A stretch of 64,000 bases of DNA, taken from the NCBI RefSeq assembly GCF_014207355.1, contig NZ_JACHEF010000004.1, positions 186,001-250,000 on the forward strand, in the 5' to 3' direction. The translations under genes were made by a program, and so were the position numbers. How positions within the stretch are numbered: the stretch's first letter is position 1; each line of letters opens with the position of its first letter. Of this stretch, positions 61,874 through 64,000 are shown piece after piece. The notes beneath the pieces are model-generated. The model did no database searches, had not been told where the DNA came from, and saw nothing but the letters and a program-made list of their open reading frames with translations. The DNA comes from Mesorhizobium sangaii. GTDB lineage: Bacteria > Pseudomonadota > Alphaproteobacteria > Rhizobiales > Rhizobiaceae.

Positions 61874-63081
61874 AAATCACCGACGTCAAGACCTGGGTTG
61901 TCGGCAACCCGCCGCCCGGCATCGGCGGCAAGTATTTCATCTTCGTCAAGCTGACCACCGATGGCGGTGTCGTCGGCTATGGCGAGGCCTACAACGCCAC
62001 CTTCTCCGCCCATGTCACGGCGAAGATGGTCGAGGACATGGCCGAGCGCTATTTGATCGGCCGCGATCCGCACGACATCGAGAACTTCTTCCGCCGTGCA
62101 TATTCGTCCGGCTTCACCCAGCGCCCTGACGTGTCAGGCATGGGCTGCTTCTCGGCGCTGGAAATGGCCTGCTGGGACATCATCGGCAAGGAGGCCAACA
62201 AGCCGGTCTACAAATTGCTCGGCGGCCAGGTGCACGAGACGCTGCGCTCCTACACCTACCTCTACCCGCACACCGGCAGCGTCCACTCCGAGGATGCGCG
62301 CGGCAAGAACGTCTACAACGACCCCGATCTCGCCGCCGCCTGCGCGCTCGAATATGTCGAGCAGGGGTTCAATGCCGTCAAGCTCGATCCGGCCGGCCCC
62401 TACACCGCCTTCGACGGCCACCAGCCGCGTCTCGTCGACATCGACCTCTCGGCGCGCATGATCAAGGCGATCCGCGAGGCGGTCGGCACCCGCGCCGACA
62501 TCCTGTTCGGCACCCACGGCCAGTTCACCGCCTCCGGCGCGCTGCGCATGGCCCGCGCCATCGAACCCTATGACCCGCTGTGGTTCGAGGAGCCGGTGCC
62601 GCCCGACATGCCCGAAGTGATGGCGCAGGTGGCGCGAGGCACCTCGATCCCGATCGCCACCGGCGAGCGGCTGACGACCAAGTTCGAATTCGCCCGGGTC
62701 ATCGAGAACCGAGCCGCGACCATCCTGCAGCCCGACCTTGGCCGCTCGGGCGGCATCCTCGAAACCAAGAAGATCGCCGCCATGGCCGAGGCCTACCACA
62801 TCCAGGTCGCCCCGCACTGCTATTGCGGGCCGATCGTCGGCGCCGCCAACATCCAGCTGGCGGTGACGCTACCCAACTTCCTCATCCTGGAATCGCTGAA
62901 GCAGTGGGACGGGTTCCACGCGACGCTGCTTACGAAGAAGATCGAGTGGCAGGACGGCAATGTCATCCCGTCGAAGGAGCCCGGCCTCGGCGTCGAGCTC
63001 AACGAAGCGGTCTGCGATGCGCATCCCTACACCGGCAAGGAACTGCATCTGCAGATGATGCAGACGCCGCTGATGCCGTGA
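61870..63081 (+). CDS. Enolase-superfamily (mandelate racemase/muconate-lactonising) enzyme
   Basis: 403-aa enzyme whose substrate is unknown. Order of marks: GGVVGYGEAYNATFSAH in the capping domain, then in the barrel KLDPAGPYTAFDG, FGTHGQFT, WFEEPVPPD, TGERLTTKFEF and APHCYCGP. The metal-ligand acids are in the HGQ, EEP and GERL regions and a base His is in PHCYCGP, the arrangement of acid-sugar dehydratases rather than of the muconate enzymes. Coupled to GMC by ATGA and to the next gene by GTGA. Confidence 0.85.
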   Translation: MKITDVKTWVVGNPPPGIGGKYFIFVKLTTDGGVVGYGEAYNATFSAHVTAKMVEDMAERYLIGRDPHDIENFFRRAYSSGFTQRPDVSGMGCFSALEMACWDIIGKEANKPVYKLLGGQVHETLRSYTYLYPHTGSVHSEDARGKNVYNDPDLAAACALEYVEQGFNAVKLDPAGPYTAFDGHQPRLVDIDLSARMIKAIREAVGTRADILFGTHGQFTASGALRMARAIEPYDPLWFEEPVPPDMPEVMAQVARGTSIPIATGERLTTKFEFARVIENRAATILQPDLGRSGGILETKKIAAMAEAYHIQVAPHCYCGPIVGAANIQLAVTLPNFLILESLKQWDGFHATLLTKKIEWQDGNVIPSKEPGLGVELNEAVCDAHPYTGKELHLQMMQTPLMP

Positions 63082-63995
63082 GCGAAAGCTATGCCTTCAT
63101 CGGCCTTGGCCATCTCGGCGGTAATCTTGCAGCCAGCCTGATCCGCAACGGTTTTGCGGTCACCGTCTTCGACCGCGACCCCACCGCCGTCGAGCGCCTC
63201 GTCGCGCTCGGCGCCACCGCTGCCGACAGTCCCGCCAAAGCCGCTGCTAAAGCCGGCAACGCCATCACGTGCCTGCCCTCGCCTAAGGTCAGCGAAGCGG
63301 TCTTGGCCGGTCCAGGCGGCTTGCTCGAGGGCCTGCCCGAACGCGGCACCTGGATCGAGATGTCGACCAACGGCCGCGACGAGATCGTGCGCCTGGCCGC
63401 CCTCGCCTCGGCCAAGAGCATCGAAACATTGGAATGCCCGGTCACCGGCGGCGTGCATCTGGCGGCGGTCGGAAAAATCACCGCACTGGTCGGTGGCGAT
63501 GCAGCACTTTATGAACGCCATCGCCCGGCCATCGAAGCGATGTGCGCGAAGTCGTTCCTGATGGGACCGGTCGGCTCGGCGGCGGTGATAAAGGTGATCA
63601 CCAACATGCTCGCCTTCATCCATCTTGTCGCCGCCGGCGAGGCATTGATGCTGGCCAAGCAAGGCGGGCTCGACCTCGCCCAATCCTACCACGCCATTGT
63701 TGCCTCCTCCGGCAACAGCTTCGTCCATGAGACCGAAAGCCAGCTCATTCTCAACGGCTCCTACGACATCGGCTTCACCATGGACCTGGCGCTGAAGGAC
63801 CTCGGCTTCGCGCTCGCCATGGCCGAACAATCCGGCGTGCCGCTTGAGCTTGCCACGCGGGTCAACGCGATCTTTGAGCAAGGCAAGGCTGCCTATGGCG
63901 GCAGCGCCTGGTCCACCCAGATCGTCAAATTGCTGGAAGATGCCGTTGGCACGGAGCTACGCGCTCCCGGTTTCCCGGCCAAACTCGAAGTCTGA
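63078..63995 (+). CDS. HIBADH-family NAD(P)-dependent dehydrogenase
   Basis: 305-aa 3-hydroxyisobutyrate dehydrogenase-type protein. Start is GTG at 63078, overlapping the preceding stop (GTGA). Rossmann motif GLGHLGGNLA (about 9-18), the CPVTGGVHLAAVGKIT segment and the catalytic-Lys region SAAVIKVITNML are typical. With the enolase-type and GMC genes it probably completes oxidation or reduction of a sugar acid. Confidence 0.9.
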   Translation: MSESYAFIGLGHLGGNLAASLIRNGFAVTVFDRDPTAVERLVALGATAADSPAKAAAKAGNAITCLPSPKVSEAVLAGPGGLLEGLPERGTWIEMSTNGRDEIVRLAALASAKSIETLECPVTGGVHLAAVGKITALVGGDAALYERHRPAIEAMCAKSFLMGPVGSAAVIKVITNMLAFIHLVAAGEALMLAKQGGLDLAQSYHAIVASSGNSFVHETESQLILNGSYDIGFTMDLALKDLGFALAMAEQSGVPLELATRVNAIFEQGKAAYGGSAWSTQIVKLLEDAVGTELRAPGFPAKLEV

Positions 63996-64000
63996 CCACA

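Overview
The window is about 63% G+C. Gene order, codon use and gene content (MntR/MntH, LsrB-trxB-Lrp, an AbcR-like sRNA candidate, RIME-like palindromic repeats, a heptose lipopolysaccharide-core locus) point to an alphaproteobacterium of the order Rhizobiales, most probably Mesorhizobium or a close relative. It looks like ordinary chromosome. I see no tRNA, rRNA, prophage, intact insertion sequence, CRISPR array or replication origin.

Layout. 1-5.2 kb: end of a cysteine-rich gene with a CxxCH motif, MntR with the MntH manganese importer, a methyltransferase and a RibD-C/DHFR-like protein. 5.4-10.4 kb: three divergent regulator/target pairs (LysR with a LysE exporter, MarR with an SDR, an ArsR-like regulator with an MFS pump), each with visible palindromes in or near the shared intergenic region. 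10.4-16.1 kb: a metallophosphoesterase followed by four tandem hairpins, an SH3-type secreted protein, an 8-bp tandem repeat and carB. 16.1-24.1 kb: an FAD monooxygenase, a lone HsdR-N-like nuclease, a duplicated Rid-family gene, cupin, DUF899, GNAT, lytic transglycosylase and an Ogt-type DNA repair methyltransferase. 24.3-31.8 kb: a cold-shock gene, a GST, two translationally coupled EAL proteins (plus a third EAL fragment 2 kb away), an aspartate aminotransferase and an EF-G-like GTPase. 31.8-35.8 kb: an sRNA candidate, an ICMT-like methyltransferase, LsrB-like LysR, trxB and an Lrp regulator. 36-43.4 kb: a glycosyltransferase and the ADP-heptose/heptosyltransferase locus (hldE-gmhA-gmhB on the minus strand; hldD-waaF-waaC on the plus strand). 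43.6-50 kb: greA with a terminator-like leader, a TPR protein, DUF3775, two extensin-like proteins, an LssY-C protein and a CNNM/CorC protein. 50-60 kb: an HxlR-EmrA-EmrB operon, a BacA/SbmA-like ABC transporter, a quinone oxidoreductase, two more HxlR regulators, an FMN reductase, a thioesterase and purC. 60.2-64 kb: three overlapping genes (GMC oxidoreductase, enolase-superfamily enzyme, HIBADH-family dehydrogenase) that look like a small catabolic operon.

How it works together. The heptose genes supply the full path from sedoheptulose-7-phosphate to ADP-heptose and the first two core heptosyl transfers. LsrB, TrxB and Lrp form a redox/regulatory block. Several genes have leader or intergenic RNA structures (carB, greA, csp, the AbcR-like RNA). 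These non-coding signals, the tandem EAL pair and the residue losses in Rid, GmhB and EF-G-like proteins are the parts I consider most worth checking. I did not find a convincing entirely new multi-gene system.
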